DNA of 64,000 nt from Apilactobacillus kunkeei (GCF_005930975.1 NZ_VBSE01000042.1:1-64000), one strand, 5' to 3'; shown: positions 34,823 through 43,510, numbered from the stretch's first letter. Numbers and translations: made by a program. Notes: generated by a model from the sequence alone, not told the origin.

Positions 34823-36668
34823 CCCATAAGTCCTCCTCGATTGGTTCATATGGTAGTGAGATATAGAAAGTAGAACCTCTATTTTCGGTACTTTCTACCC
34901 AAATCTTACCGCCAAGTGCTTCAACCACTTCTTTGGAAATTGCTAATCCAAGACCAGTTCCACCTTGCGCTCTGGAACGAGCTTTATCAACACGGTAGAA
35001 ACGATCAAAAATATGTGGAATGGAACTTCTAGGAATCCCCAGTCCTTGGTCTCTAACGCTTAAGATAACGTTGTGCTTGGTCTTGTATAGTGAACAAGTA
35101 ATTACTCCCCCATCAGGAGAATATTTGATGGCGTTGTTCATTAAATTATCGATTACTTGAGTAAATCTGTCGGTGTCGACTTCTACCCATAGGTCTTGTT
35201 TAGTAAAATGACGTTCAATGCGGTAATGTTTATTTGGCTTTTCGCTATTGTTGTCATCTGACTTAATAATCATGTCGAAACGATTCAAAATATAGTTGAA
35301 TAATTCGGTGATGTTAACTAATTCCTTATCAATCTTCTGTGTTCCTGAGTCCATTCTAGATAAGGTTAATAGGTCATTAATCATTCTAATCATACGGTCT
35401 GTTTCTTCTTGCGTAACCTTTAAAAAGTTTGGTGCAATCTCTGGGTCCTTCCAGGCACCATCTTGTAAAGCTTCAATGTATGAGTGAACACTGGTTAGCG
35501 GTGTTCTTAATTCGTGAGAAACGTTTGAAACGAATTCCTTACGGTCATTATCAATCTTTTGTTGTTCGGTGACATCATGTAGCACACAGACTAGTCCAGA
35601 TACAAAACCAGAGTCTCTTTGAATTAATGAGAAGTGTGCGTGTAAGATTAAATCATGATCTTTATCAGAACGATCAATGATTGTTTCATCAGGGTTTTCG
35701 ATTAAGTCACGTAGACTATATTCTTTTCTAATATCCAAAATGTCTAGAATTGAATTACCTAACGCATCTTGTTCAGTCGTTTCTAGGAAACTTGCCGCTT
35801 CATCATTCATGATGATGACATATCCACGACGGTCGGTCGCAATAACCCCATCAGTCATGTTGGTTAGAACGGAATCCAGTCTTTGACGTTCTGATTCAGT
35901 TGATTCTTGGGATTCCTCAACCTTAACTGAAAGGTTGTTAACAGCATTGGCAAGTTGTCCTAATTCATCACGTCCATAAACGTGAACTTGACCAGAGTAA
36001 TCCCCACGAGCAATTTGGAGAGTTTGTTTCTTCATTTCATCGATTGGTTTGGTAATCGCCTTTGAAATAACAATAGAAATTAATAAACCAGATAAAATAG
36101 CCACAACAGCGGCAACAACGTAAATAACCGTGATTTGGTTAATTTCGTTATAAACGGTATTTAAATTAGCGTGCACATAAACAACACCGACTAATTCGTT
36201 ATTACTACTCTTGATTAGCGGTGTGATAATAGTATAATAACGCGAACTATCGCCCGGGTTACTAGTAATTGAACTAGATGAACGACGGTTAATAATCGCG
36301 TTTTTAATATCTGTTCTAAAGTTTTTTTGGCCGACTGAGCTTTGATCACCAACTTCATTAGTACCACGAATAGTGTTCTTAGCGTCTACAACCTTAATTT
36401 CGGTGTAGTTGTTACTATCAATGTTAGATAATAATGACTTAATTTTTACGTTGGCATTGGCAATATTAGAGCTAGAAAGCTCATTCGTTAAGGTTGTGTT
36501 CACGTAAGTAGGAACCTGAACTTGTTTTTTAAATGAAGCCATATTCTTGTTTTCCAATTGGTTAACAAAAACGGCCCCAACAATTTCTAGGGTCACCAAT
36601 AAGATTAGCGCAAGCACAAGCGCAATTTTAAAATGAATTGATTGAAAATACTTAATCTTACTATTCAC
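34812..36668 (-). CDS. walK: Essential sensor histidine kinase WalK (VicK)
   Basis: Sensor of the cell-wall homeostasis system. The 618-residue protein has TM1 (about 13-35), an extracytoplasmic PAS-like domain, TM2 (about 180-203), HAMP (203-255), a PAS domain (about 262-370), the H-box FVSNVSHELRTPL with His385, and an HATPase domain with NNAIKYSP, DQGLGIP and GGTGLGLAI. The start is GTG with AAGGAG upstream. Sitting between walR and yycHI, it is the standard five-domain form of lactobacilli. Confidence 0.96.
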   Translation of the reverse strand: MNSKIKYFQSIHFKIALVLALILLVTLEIVGAVFVNQLENKNMASFKKQVQVPTYVNTTLTNELSSSNIANANVKIKSLLSNIDSNNYTEIKVVDAKNTIRGTNEVGDQSSVGQKNFRTDIKNAIINRRSSSSITSNPGDSSRYYTIITPLIKSSNNELVGVVYVHANLNTVYNEINQITVIYVVAAVVAILSGLLISIVISKAITKPIDEMKKQTLQIARGDYSGQVHVYGRDELGQLANAVNNLSVKVEESQESTESERQRLDSVLTNMTDGVIATDRRGYVIIMNDEAASFLETTEQDALGNSILDILDIRKEYSLRDLIENPDETIIDRSDKDHDLILHAHFSLIQRDSGFVSGLVCVLHDVTEQQKIDNDRKEFVSNVSHELRTPLTSVHSYIEALQDGAWKDPEIAPNFLKVTQEETDRMIRMINDLLTLSRMDSGTQKIDKELVNITELFNYILNRFDMIIKSDDNNSEKPNKHYRIERHFTKQDLWVEVDTDRFTQVIDNLMNNAIKYSPDGGVITCSLYKTKHNVILSVRDQGLGIPRSSIPHIFDRFYRVDKARSRAQGGTGLGLAISKEVVEALGGKIWVESTENRGSTFYISLPYEPIEEDLWDED

Positions 36669-36694
36669 CGCAAACTACTCCTTAGTTCTGTCGA

Positions 36695-37402
36695 TTATTC
36701 TTGTTCTGAGTTGCGTAGGTAGTACCCTACCCCACGTCTTGTGATTAGCCAGATTGGGTGACTTGGGTTGTCTTCAACCTTTTCTCTTAGACGACGAACA
36801 GTAACGTCAACTGTACGAACATCACCAAAGTAGTCGTAACCCCAAACCGTTTGTAGCAAATGTTCTCTAGTCATTACTTGACCAATATGTTGAGCTAAGT
36901 AATGTAGCAATTCGAATTCACGGTGAGTTAATTCGATATTTTCACCACGTTTTGTAACGGTGTAAGCTTCTGGATGAATTACTAAGTCACCAATCCTGAT
37001 GTCCTTGTTTTCATTATCAGAAACTTGTCCATTGTCGTTGCTTGATTGACGACGCAAATTAGCCTTAACACGAGCAACTAATTCTCGGTTTGAGAATGGC
37101 TTAGTAACATAGTCATCAGCACCCAATTCAAGTCCTAAGACCTTATCCAGTTCAGAATCTTTAGCTGTTACCATGATAATTGGCATATCGCGAGTCTTTC
37201 TGACTTCTCTAGCCACTTCTAGTCCATCAACCTTAGGCAACATTAAATCTAGGATAATCAAATCTGGGGATTCTTCTTCAACTTTTTGAAGTGCTTCTTC
37301 CCCGTCATATGCGACTACAACGTCGTATCCTTCTTTTTCTAAATTAAATTTTTCAATATCTGTGATCGGTTTTTCATCATCTACTACTAAAATTTTTGCC
37401 AT
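36695..37402 (-). CDS. walR: Response regulator WalR (VicR)
   Basis: OmpR/PhoB-type regulator of 235 residues controlling autolysins and wall genes. The receiver domain contains DD8-9, phospho-acceptor Asp52 (ILDLMLPK) and Lys102 (TKPF region). The C-terminal winged helix includes [31 protein letters not shown] and [10 protein letters not shown]. First gene of a six-gene minus-strand operon walRK-yycHIJ-htrA; spacing to walK is 26 bp. Confidence 0.97.
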   Translation of the reverse strand: MAKILVVDDEKPITDIEKFNLEKEGYDVVVAYDGEEALQKVEEESPDLIILDLMLPKVDGLEVAREVRKTRDMPIIMVTAKDSELDKVLGLELGADDYVTKPFSNRELVARVKANLRRQSSNDNGQVSDNENKDIRIGDLVIHPEAYTVTKRGENIELTHREFELLHYLAQHIGQVMTREHLLQTVWGYDYFGDVRTVDVTVRRLREKVEDNPSHPIWLITRRGVGYYLRNSEQE

Positions 37403-37690
37403 AATATTCTATCTCCTTAACAGGAATTGATTTGTTTTTGTTTATTTTAACGTTAACGAAAAGCTATCACTTCAAGGATATTTATACTTTTATCTATTTT
37501 TAAACCGTTAACTTACTACATTATAACACGCTTGGACTTTTGTTTTCTAAACGTAATGTTCTTGCAATGAAGATTTAAAATATGACTTTTTCCAAAAATA
37601 GGGGTTGTCAAAATAATAATTATCATGCTATTATAAATATCGTTGATTTGAGGCAAGGAATTGATTAACATCTTGTTAATTAATTAAAAA
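37403..37690. promoter_or_regulatory. Intergenic region upstream of walR and the tRNA
   Basis: Holds the leftward walR promoter region and a possible plus-strand promoter TTGTCA...TATTAT near 37607-37640. No gene is seen. The final 40 bp contain a small TTAAC/GTTAA hairpin before the tRNA promoter. Confidence 0.4.
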
Positions 37691-37696
37691 AAAGTG

Positions 37697-37725
37697 TTGC
37701 AATCCTTACTCCAACGTGGTATTAT
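37697..37725 (+). promoter_or_regulatory. tRNA-Lys promoter
   Basis: TTGCAA (37697-37702) and TATTAT (37720-37725) with a 17-bp spacer, about 36 bp before the mature tRNA. Confidence 0.75.
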
Positions 37726-37761
37726 AGTTTTTGTTGGTTGATAGCCGACAGATAATATTTT

Positions 37762-37834
37762 GGGCAGTTAGCTCAGCTGGCAGAGCAACGGACTCTTAAT
37801 CCGTGGGTCCAGGGTTCGATCCCCTGACTGCCCA
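37762..37834 (+). tRNA. tRNA-Lys (CTT)
   Basis: A 73-nt cloverleaf: acceptor GGGCAGT pairs with ACTGCCC plus discriminator A. The D arm has AGCTCAGCTGGCAGAGC. The anticodon stem ACGGA/TCCGT encloses CTCTTAA with anticodon CTT (37795-37797). The T arm is GGGTTCGATCCC. CCA is not encoded. It is a single tRNA with its own promoter and terminator. Confidence 0.97.
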
Positions 37835-37842
37835 TAACTGAT

Positions 37843-37887
37843 AAATCTGATGTGATGGTTTAATAACCTATTACATCAGATTTTTTT
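37843..37887 (+). terminator. Terminator after tRNA-Lys
   Basis: Stem AAATCTGATGT / ACATCAGATTT followed by T7. Confidence 0.85.
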
Positions 37888-38086
37888 GTTTTCAAAAATT
37901 TTTCTGCAATATTCACCCCATTCACTAATCAGTAACAAAATACCGCATGGTTTATCCAGTATTAGACTTGATAACTTAAGTTAAATTGAAAGAATCGCTA
38001 TTTTAACTTTATTTATGCTACTTTGGTTAGCTGCATATAAATTAATTAATAAATTGAGCAAAGACAAAAAATAATACTTACAATAT

Positions 38087-38131
38087 AAAAAAAGCAGGAC
38101 TTCGCTTTGATAGCGAGGATCCTGCTTTTTT
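38087..38131. terminator. Terminator of the zinc-ribbon gene
   Basis: Stem AAGCAGGA.TCGCT / AGCGA.TCCTGCTT flanked by A and T runs. Confidence 0.8.
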
Positions 38132-38135
38132 GTTT

Positions 38136-38708
38136 TTACTTATATAGTTCAATAAAATCATCCAATTTTTTCATGTTTCGTCCTTGAAAGTCAGAAACTA
38201 ACATGACTGTACTTAGATAATACTTATTATTCCGACCATCAGTTTTAAAACTGAAGACCTTTCTAAGGAACCCACCTCGATAACCTATATCAGATATAGA
38301 CTCTTTTGGAACAAAAATATTTTTTCCGGTAAATCTTGAAAGATTATTAATTCCAATGAATAAAATACCATCTTTTTCAAAAGATAAAACAAACCATTTT
38401 TGTGTTAATGCTGCAAATGCTGTAGAAATCATCATTCTCCCCATATTTGCAGTTTGAGCAACAACAACATTATCGGCAGTGGGTTCTATTCCCATGGCTC
38501 GCTTATATGCAATAACACGATCAGATTTAATATCATTTCCATACCCAATTTTAGCAGGTACAGGTGCATTAACATTAATACTATGTACTTTTTCATTATC
38601 AACAGATGAAAAACCACTGCTTTCAGTTAAACTGTTACCACAATTTGGGCAAAATTTGGTAACTGAGACTAGCTTATCTCCGCAATTTGGACAAAATTTC
38701 ATTGCCAT
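38136..38708 (-). CDS. Double zinc-ribbon protein with PH-like C-terminal domain
   Basis: A 190-residue cytosolic protein. Two tandem zinc ribbons, FCPNCGDKL and FCPNCGNSL (residues 5-25), are followed by a Ser-rich linker and a C-terminal domain of about 120 residues. That domain alternates strands (AALTQKWFVLSFEKDGILFIGIN; FVPKESISDIGYRGGF; KYYLSTVMLV), consistent with a PH-like fold; this is an inference. Function unknown. A single-gene unit with its own terminator. Confidence 0.7.
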   Translation of the reverse strand: MAMKFCPNCGDKLVSVTKFCPNCGNSLTESSGFSSVDNEKVHSINVNAPVPAKIGYGNDIKSDRVIAYKRAMGIEPTADNVVVAQTANMGRMMISTAFAALTQKWFVLSFEKDGILFIGINNLSRFTGKNIFVPKESISDIGYRGGFLRKVFSFKTDGRNNKYYLSTVMLVSDFQGRNMKKLDDFIELYK

Positions 38709-38711
38709 TTA

Positions 38712-38984
38712 AATAACATCTCCTCAGATTAAAGTTTGACAAATTGTCTTTTAACATTTCACCAAACATTAAAATCATATCACAACATAATAAATTATAT
38801 TTATATTTTTAAAAATAGATAGTTGTTCATTTTATATCAACAATGTTAATTCATCATATTTTCTAATATTTAACTCATTTATAAATGATCAAAAGCTAAG
38901 TGATTTAGTCATTTCATTCGTATTACCTACGTTTATAGTAAATGTAACTTTTATATTAAAATTAGAAAAAAATGAGAACAATGG
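38712..38984. other. Gene-free AT-rich stretch
   Basis: Between the zinc-ribbon gene and the leader-peptide promoter. No reading frame with a ribosome site, terminator or repeat was recognised. It presumably contains the leftward promoter of the zinc-ribbon gene. Confidence 0.5.
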
Positions 38985-39012
38985 TTGTATTACAAAAAAT
39001 AAGTGATATACT
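38985..39012 (+). promoter_or_regulatory. Promoter of the leader-peptide operon
   Basis: TTGTAT (38985-38990) and TATACT (39007-39012) with a 16-bp spacer, about 38 bp before the leader-peptide start. Confidence 0.6.
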
Positions 39013-39049
39013 TTGGTCAATAATAAAAAAGAAAAGGGGTACCATTTTT

Positions 39050-39136
39050 ATGTTTAACAATTCAGCAATGATGTGTATGTGTATGAACAAGTTAGCACTG
39101 AGTGGTAACTCTTTTTTCATACACTTAATTTGTTGA
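39050..39136 (+). CDS. 28-aa Met/Cys-rich leader peptide
   Basis: A short frame with an AAAAGGGG ribosome site 10 nt before ATG 39050 and a TGA at 39134. The peptide begins MFNNSAMMCMCMNK and ends IHLIC: five Met and three Cys in 28 residues, with the run MMCMCM at residues 7-12. Its codons form one arm of a hairpin (39079-39087 pairing with 39116-39124). An intrinsic terminator lies 48 nt beyond the stop, before a sulfur-related operon. This is the classical layout of a ribosome-stalling attenuator responding to charged tRNA-Met and/or tRNA-Cys. The biological role is inferred. Confidence 0.75.
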   Translation: MFNNSAMMCMCMNKLALSGNSFFIHLIC

Positions 39137-39226
39137 ATTGATAAAACCTTAACTTGGGCTTTAAAATATTCGAATTAAATGTAAGGGACTACCTTCAGTG
39201 TAATGCTGATAGGTGGTCCCTTTTTT
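39079..39226 (+). promoter_or_regulatory. Transcription attenuator: alternative hairpins and terminator
   Basis: Three mutually exclusive elements. (1) Leader hairpin GTGTATGAA (39079-39087) with TTCATACAC (39116-39124), with inner AGTTA/TAACT arms. (2) Terminator GGGACTACCT (39185-39194) with AGGTGGTCCC (39211-39220), extended by TCAG/CTGA and followed by T6 (39221-39226). (3) Antiterminator candidate CACTGAGTGGT (39096-39106) with ACCTTCAGTG (39191-39200), which would consume the 5' arm of the terminator. A ribosome stalled on the Met/Cys codons would break (1), allow (3) and prevent (2). Confidence 0.72.
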
Positions 39227-39256
39227 ATTATTAAAAAATTTATAGGGGTGGTTAGT

Positions 39257-40294
39257 ATGAGTAACATTCGTGATGATTTAATCAGAGCATTTAACAATGA
39301 AGAAGAAAGTATAGTTCCGCTTTCTGTTTGGCATCACTTCACGCCAAACGAACATGTCCAAGCAGATAATGATCAATATTTTGTCAATGCAGATATTTCC
39401 AATGAATCAAAATTTGTCGAAAGTGTAGATTCAGATTTTGTAAAGTTAATGAATGACGGATTTTTTACATACAATTTAAACAATGTTGAAAATCCTAATG
39501 AAATAAGTTCACTGAATAAAATAACTGAAATTAATAACGATAATATCTGGTTAACTAATCAAAAGAAAATTTTAGAAGAACAAATTAAATCAATTGATTC
39601 AAACAAATTTAAATTTAGTAATGTATTCTCCGCCATTACAATATTTAAATGGATTTTAATCGCCGATCAACCAGATATCGACGTTGAGATATCTAATAAA
39701 AAATTTGCTGATTTATACGAAAAAGATCCCCAAGTTGTAATTCATGCGCTGGAGGTTATCAACAAAGACATTAAGAAACAAATCAAGTTAGGACACGATG
39801 CTGGAGTTGATGGAATTTTCTTCAGTACTCAGGAAATTCAAGACCCAAGAATTGATAAATCATTCTTCGATGAAGTTCAAAAACGTTTGGACGGTGAATT
39901 AATTGATTACATTAATCAAAACTTTGACATTGGTATTTTACATATCTGTGGATTCGCTGGTGCACAAAACCATCTAAAATGGTTTGTTGACTATGATTTA
40001 CCGGTATTTAACTGGGCAACTAAATTCGATGGATACTCACTTAGTGAAGGAAAAAAACTATTTAAAAATAAAGTCGTTTTAGGTGGATTAGGTAACACTG
40101 ATGAAGATGTACTAGTAAAAGGCAGTAAAGAAGACATCCAAAACGAAATCGATAAATTATTAGATGAAACGGGAACAGCCGGAGTAATTATTGGGGCAGA
40201 TTGTACAGTTCCTAGAGATACTCCTGATAATCACATTAGATGGGCATCTCAAGCAGCACATACCTATAATCAAAGGAAAGGACATTCAAAATGA
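39257..40294 (+). CDS. URO-D/MtaA-superfamily zinc methyltransferase-like protein
   Basis: A 345-residue TIM-barrel protein of the uroporphyrinogen-decarboxylase superfamily. It is not a haem enzyme by context. It keeps the zinc-thiolate pattern of CoM methyltransferase MtaA and cobalamin-independent methionine synthase: His229-x-Cys231 in LHICGFAG and Cys316 in IIGADCTVPRDTP. Such a site activates a thiol for methyl transfer, so homocysteine or a related thiol is a plausible substrate. The frame opens at 39203 inside the terminator; AGGGGTGG selects ATG 39257. First gene behind the Met/Cys attenuator and overlapping the ABC ATPase by 4 nt. Confidence 0.75.
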   Translation: MSNIRDDLIRAFNNEEESIVPLSVWHHFTPNEHVQADNDQYFVNADISNESKFVESVDSDFVKLMNDGFFTYNLNNVENPNEISSLNKITEINNDNIWLTNQKKILEEQIKSIDSNKFKFSNVFSAITIFKWILIADQPDIDVEISNKKFADLYEKDPQVVIHALEVINKDIKKQIKLGHDAGVDGIFFSTQEIQDPRIDKSFFDEVQKRLDGELIDYINQNFDIGILHICGFAGAQNHLKWFVDYDLPVFNWATKFDGYSLSEGKKLFKNKVVLGGLGNTDEDVLVKGSKEDIQNEIDKLLDETGTAGVIIGADCTVPRDTPDNHIRWASQAAHTYNQRKGHSK

Positions 40295-41037
40295 CATTGT
40301 TAAAAATTAACCATCTGAAAAAAAGTTTTAATAAAAAAACAATTTTAAAAGACGTAAATTTGGAAGTAGATCAGGGTGATGTAATTGCAATAATCGGTCC
40401 AAGTGGTTCAGGAAAAACAACATTTTTAAAAAATATTAATCTACTAGAACATCCTGATAGTGGTTCATTATCAATTGAAACCAAAAAAATAGAATTAGAA
40501 AATGTCAGCACACAAGATGAATTATGGCTACGTCGACATATTGCGATGGTTTTCCAAAATTACGCATTATTTAAAAATAAAAACGCATTCGAAAACATTA
40601 CAACCGGATTAATTTACGGAAAACATCTTGATAAAAAAACAGCACAAAAAATTGCCGAAGAAGAACTAAAGCAAGTAAATATGCTAGATAAAAAAGACTT
40701 TTATCCATCTCAACTATCAGGTGGTCAGCAACAAAGAATCGGAATTGCTAGAGCCACTGCTCTTAAACCATCTGTAATTCTATTCGATGAACCCACTTCA
40801 GCACTTGATCCAGAATTAGTCGGAACCGTAGTGGACGACATTGATCAATTAGCTAGAAATGGACAAACCATGATTGTAGTTACCCATTTAATCTCATTTG
40901 CCAAAAGAATTGCTAATAAAGTTATTTTCTTTGAAAACGGTGAAATACTAGCAGCTGGGACGCCTGAAGAAATCATTGATCATCCCAAAAATGATCGAAT
41001 TAAAACATTCCTAGCAGCTGTATCTAGAGATAAGTAA
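40291..41037 (+). CDS. Polar amino-acid ABC transporter ATPase
   Basis: A 248-residue ATPase of the GlnQ/HisP type. Walker A GPSGSGKT (about residues 33-40), Q-loop FQNYALF, signature LSGGQQQR, Walker B VILFDEPTSALDP and the H-loop VVTHL are all intact. It overlaps the methyltransferase-like gene (ATGA) and is followed 20 bp later by the first permease. With two permeases and a binding protein it forms a complete importer. Attenuator control points to methionine, cystine or a derivative as cargo. Confidence 0.93.
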   Translation: MTLLKINHLKKSFNKKTILKDVNLEVDQGDVIAIIGPSGSGKTTFLKNINLLEHPDSGSLSIETKKIELENVSTQDELWLRRHIAMVFQNYALFKNKNAFENITTGLIYGKHLDKKTAQKIAEEELKQVNMLDKKDFYPSQLSGGQQQRIGIARATALKPSVILFDEPTSALDPELVGTVVDDIDQLARNGQTMIVVTHLISFAKRIANKVIFFENGEILAAGTPEEIIDHPKNDRIKTFLAAVSRDK

Positions 41038-41057
41038 TGAAAGAAGGTGACTAATAC

Positions 41058-41723
41058 ATGAGCTTGTCAGAAATTATAAAAAATCTATTATCTGGACTAC
41101 CCAACACTCTTTTTATTCTAATTACATCATTTATTATCTCGAGTGTAATCGGATTATTGGTAATGTGGGTATCGCTACAAAATGATAAATTTTCCAGAGT
41201 AATTTCTAAAATTTATACTGGTCTATCAAGAGGAACGCCCCCCTTACTAGTATTACTATTAGCGTATTATGAATTCCCTCGGCTATTATCATTCGTAGGA
41301 ATTGATGCTAATGATTGGAGTAAAAATTTCTTTGCGATATTTGGTCTAGCAATTGGATTCGGTGGATATATGGGTGAATTATTTAGATCAGCATATAACG
41401 ACATAGACAGTGCCCAATTTGACGCGGCATACTCAGTGGGTATGAATAAAAAAGATGTTCTAAAAGTTATCATTATTCCTCAAATGTTTACCCTAGCACT
41501 CCCCAATATTCAAACGATGTTCTTGAGCTTTTTAAAAGCCACTTCTTTGGTATACGTCATTGGAATTGCTGATATGTATAGAGATGCCACGACACTAGCT
41601 AATGCTAGTCAAGGAGTATTCCAGCTAAAAATTTTCATCGTACTAGGAATAATATACTGGATAATTACACTAATATTTGAGTTTCTATTCGGTCTATATA
41701 TCAAAAAACATAACTACAGTTAG
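41058..41723 (+). CDS. ABC transporter permease 1 (His/Glu/Gln/Cys type)
   Basis: A 221-residue permease with about five hydrophobic helices and the conserved cytoplasmic EAA-like loop AYSVGMNKKDVLKVIIIPQ (about residues 120-140). The RGTPPLLVLLLAYY segment is typical of the amino-acid permease family. A ribosome site AGAAGGTG precedes the ATG. It heterodimerises, presumably, with the next gene product. Confidence 0.9.
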   Translation: MSLSEIIKNLLSGLPNTLFILITSFIISSVIGLLVMWVSLQNDKFSRVISKIYTGLSRGTPPLLVLLLAYYEFPRLLSFVGIDANDWSKNFFAIFGLAIGFGGYMGELFRSAYNDIDSAQFDAAYSVGMNKKDVLKVIIIPQMFTLALPNIQTMFLSFLKATSLVYVIGIADMYRDATTLANASQGVFQLKIFIVLGIIYWIITLIFEFLFGLYIKKHNYS

Positions 41724-41735
41724 GAGGTGAAACAA

Positions 41736-42428
41736 ATGAATTGGAATTTTATGTTTCAATCAATGCCAAAATTACTTTCTGTTTTACCAGTTACTATTTT
41801 TCTATCATTTATTGGCATCATCTTTGGTTTAATCCTTGCGGTTCCTATTTCAATTATTAGAGAAAAACGAATACCGATTTTATCACAATTATTTGATATT
41901 TATATATCACTGTTCCGTGGAATACCTATAATTGTACAAATTTACATAGTATATTATGGGCTACCCAGACTATTATTTCTGCTTAATCAGAATCATCCAG
42001 GGGCAAAAGGCTTCACTATGCCGAGCATGATTATTGGAATTGTCGCATTTGCCTTAAACTCATCGGCCAATGTATCAGAAGCAATTAGATCAGCATATCA
42101 TGGTGTGGATAAATCACAATATGATGCTGCATTATCAGTCGGATTAACTAAAGCTTCTGCTTTTCAAAAAATAATTATTCCACAATTAATTCCCAATTTC
42201 ATTCCAAACTTTACAAACATCTTATTGGATTTAATCAAAGATACTGCTTTGGTATATAACATTGGAATTGTTGAAATTATGGGACAGGCCAATATTTTAG
42301 CTTCATTTAGTTTTAACTATTTAGAGGCATATCTAGATGCCCTAATCATCTACTTAGTAGTATGTTTCGTATTTGCAAATCTACTTTCATTGTTAGAGAA
42401 CAAAATTAAAAAACATGTATTTGCATGA
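41736..42428 (+). CDS. ABC transporter permease 2 (His/Glu/Gln/Cys type)
   Basis: A 230-residue permease, homologous to permease 1, with FRGIPIIVQIYIVYYGLPR and the EAA loop ALSVGLTKASAFQKIIIPQ. The frame opens at GTG 41727, but AGGAGGTG overlaps that codon and places the start at ATG 41736. The two different permeases suggest an asymmetric membrane domain, as in cystine and glutamine importers. Confidence 0.9.
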   Translation: MNWNFMFQSMPKLLSVLPVTIFLSFIGIIFGLILAVPISIIREKRIPILSQLFDIYISLFRGIPIIVQIYIVYYGLPRLLFLLNQNHPGAKGFTMPSMIIGIVAFALNSSANVSEAIRSAYHGVDKSQYDAALSVGLTKASAFQKIIIPQLIPNFIPNFTNILLDLIKDTALVYNIGIVEIMGQANILASFSFNYLEAYLDALIIYLVVCFVFANLLSLLENKIKKHVFA

Positions 42429-42445
42429 AGAATGGAGAGATTAAT

Positions 42446-43309
42446 ATGTCAAAAAAAGGTTATATTTATACAGGAATTATCGCAATTATTGTCGTCGTTA
42501 TTGGTGCAGCACACTTCTTATCTAATAATTCACAGAAAGCTTCAAAAAATCACGTTCAGGTAATTAACGTTGCTGGTGTTGCTGATAATCATCCATACAC
42601 TTATGCCGATGGTAATAAGATCGGTGGATATGATGGTGAATTACTACGTAAGTTAGACGCTGATTTACCTCAATATAAATTTAAATATTCAACAACCTCA
42701 CAAAACTCATTATTCGTTGGTTTATCAAGCGGTAAATATGATATTGCATCATCTGGTTTTTGGTATTCATCAAAACGTGCCCAACAATACCTATTTTCCA
42801 ATCCAACAGCAATTGCTGATTTACGTCTAGTGTACCGTTCAAATGAAAAGAAAATTAACAGCTTTACAGATATTGCAAAAAGAAATCTTAAGTTAGCTCC
42901 TATTTCAAGTGATGATGCTAGATACAACTTTATTGAACAATACAACAAAGATAATCCAAAAAACAAAGTTAACCTATCTGCCATCGGTGACATCAGTTCA
43001 GGTGATGCTTTGAAACAACTTCAAGAAAAGCAATTCGATGCTGTCTTCTATCCATACCAAGCATTCATTGGAGTTCAAAAAGCTGGTGGAGCCAAGGGGT
43101 TAAGCGTATCACCATCGATTGGTGTTAAAAACGACTACATCGTTGCAAGTAAGAATGACAAAAACAAACAATTGTTAGATGCTATTAACAAGGACTTAAA
43201 GAAGTTAAAAGAAGATGGCTATTTGGATAAACTTTCAAAGAAATGGTTGGGTGAAGATACATTCAAACTTCCACATGCTGAAGAAAACTTCAAAAACAAT
43301 AAAGGATAA
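42446..43309 (+). CDS. Amino-acid ABC transporter substrate-binding protein, no lipobox
   Basis: A 287-residue family 3 solute-binding protein. The N-terminal helix (about residues 6-25, YTGIIAIIVVVIGAAHF) is followed by a bilobal domain with ANHPYTYADGNKIGGYDGELL, SGFWYSSKRAQQYLFSNP and a terminal KKLKEDGYLDKLSKKWLGED. The usual L-x-x-C lipobox is missing and there is no Cys in this region, so it is probably tethered by an uncleaved helix or released. GGAGAG selects ATG 42446; ATG 42425 is possible. Last gene of the attenuator-controlled operon. Confidence 0.88.
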   Translation: MSKKGYIYTGIIAIIVVVIGAAHFLSNNSQKASKNHVQVINVAGVADNHPYTYADGNKIGGYDGELLRKLDADLPQYKFKYSTTSQNSLFVGLSSGKYDIASSGFWYSSKRAQQYLFSNPTAIADLRLVYRSNEKKINSFTDIAKRNLKLAPISSDDARYNFIEQYNKDNPKNKVNLSAIGDISSGDALKQLQEKQFDAVFYPYQAFIGVQKAGGAKGLSVSPSIGVKNDYIVASKNDKNKQLLDAINKDLKKLKEDGYLDKLSKKWLGEDTFKLPHAEENFKNNKG

Positions 43310-43313
43310 CCAC

Positions 43314-43349
43314 AAAAAAACTTCCAGATTGATTTCTGGAAGTTTTTTT
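43314..43349 (+). terminator. Terminator of the methyltransferase-ABC operon
   Basis: Stem AACTTCCAGA / TCTGGAAGTT followed by T7. Confidence 0.88.
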
Positions 43350-43387
43350 ATCATAATTGTAAAAATCATTGTTGCAACAGCATTATA

Positions 43388-43510
43388 ATGAATAATTTAA
43401 TTAAAAATATCTACGTTTCTTTCATATTTATAAGCGTATTTTTAATGACATTTACACTATTAGGATCAACCACTATAATCATTTTAAATAGTCTTGAAAG
43501 GAAGATTTAG
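43388..43510 (+). CDS. Possible 40-aa membrane peptide upstream of antiporter
   Basis: A 40-codon frame encoding one hydrophobic helix (about residues 9-34) with a final SLERKI. Its TAG stop overlaps the GTG start of the antiporter (TAGTG), as in translationally coupled pairs. Against it: no ribosome site precedes the ATG, and a TATAAT overlapping that ATG could instead be the antiporter promoter. Confidence 0.3.
   Translation: MNNLIKNIYVSFIFISVFLMTFTLLGSTTIIILNSLERKI

Noticed and set aside
39203-39256. N-terminal extension of the URO-D-like protein
   Set aside because: It lies within the attenuator terminator; a good ribosome site precedes ATG 39257.
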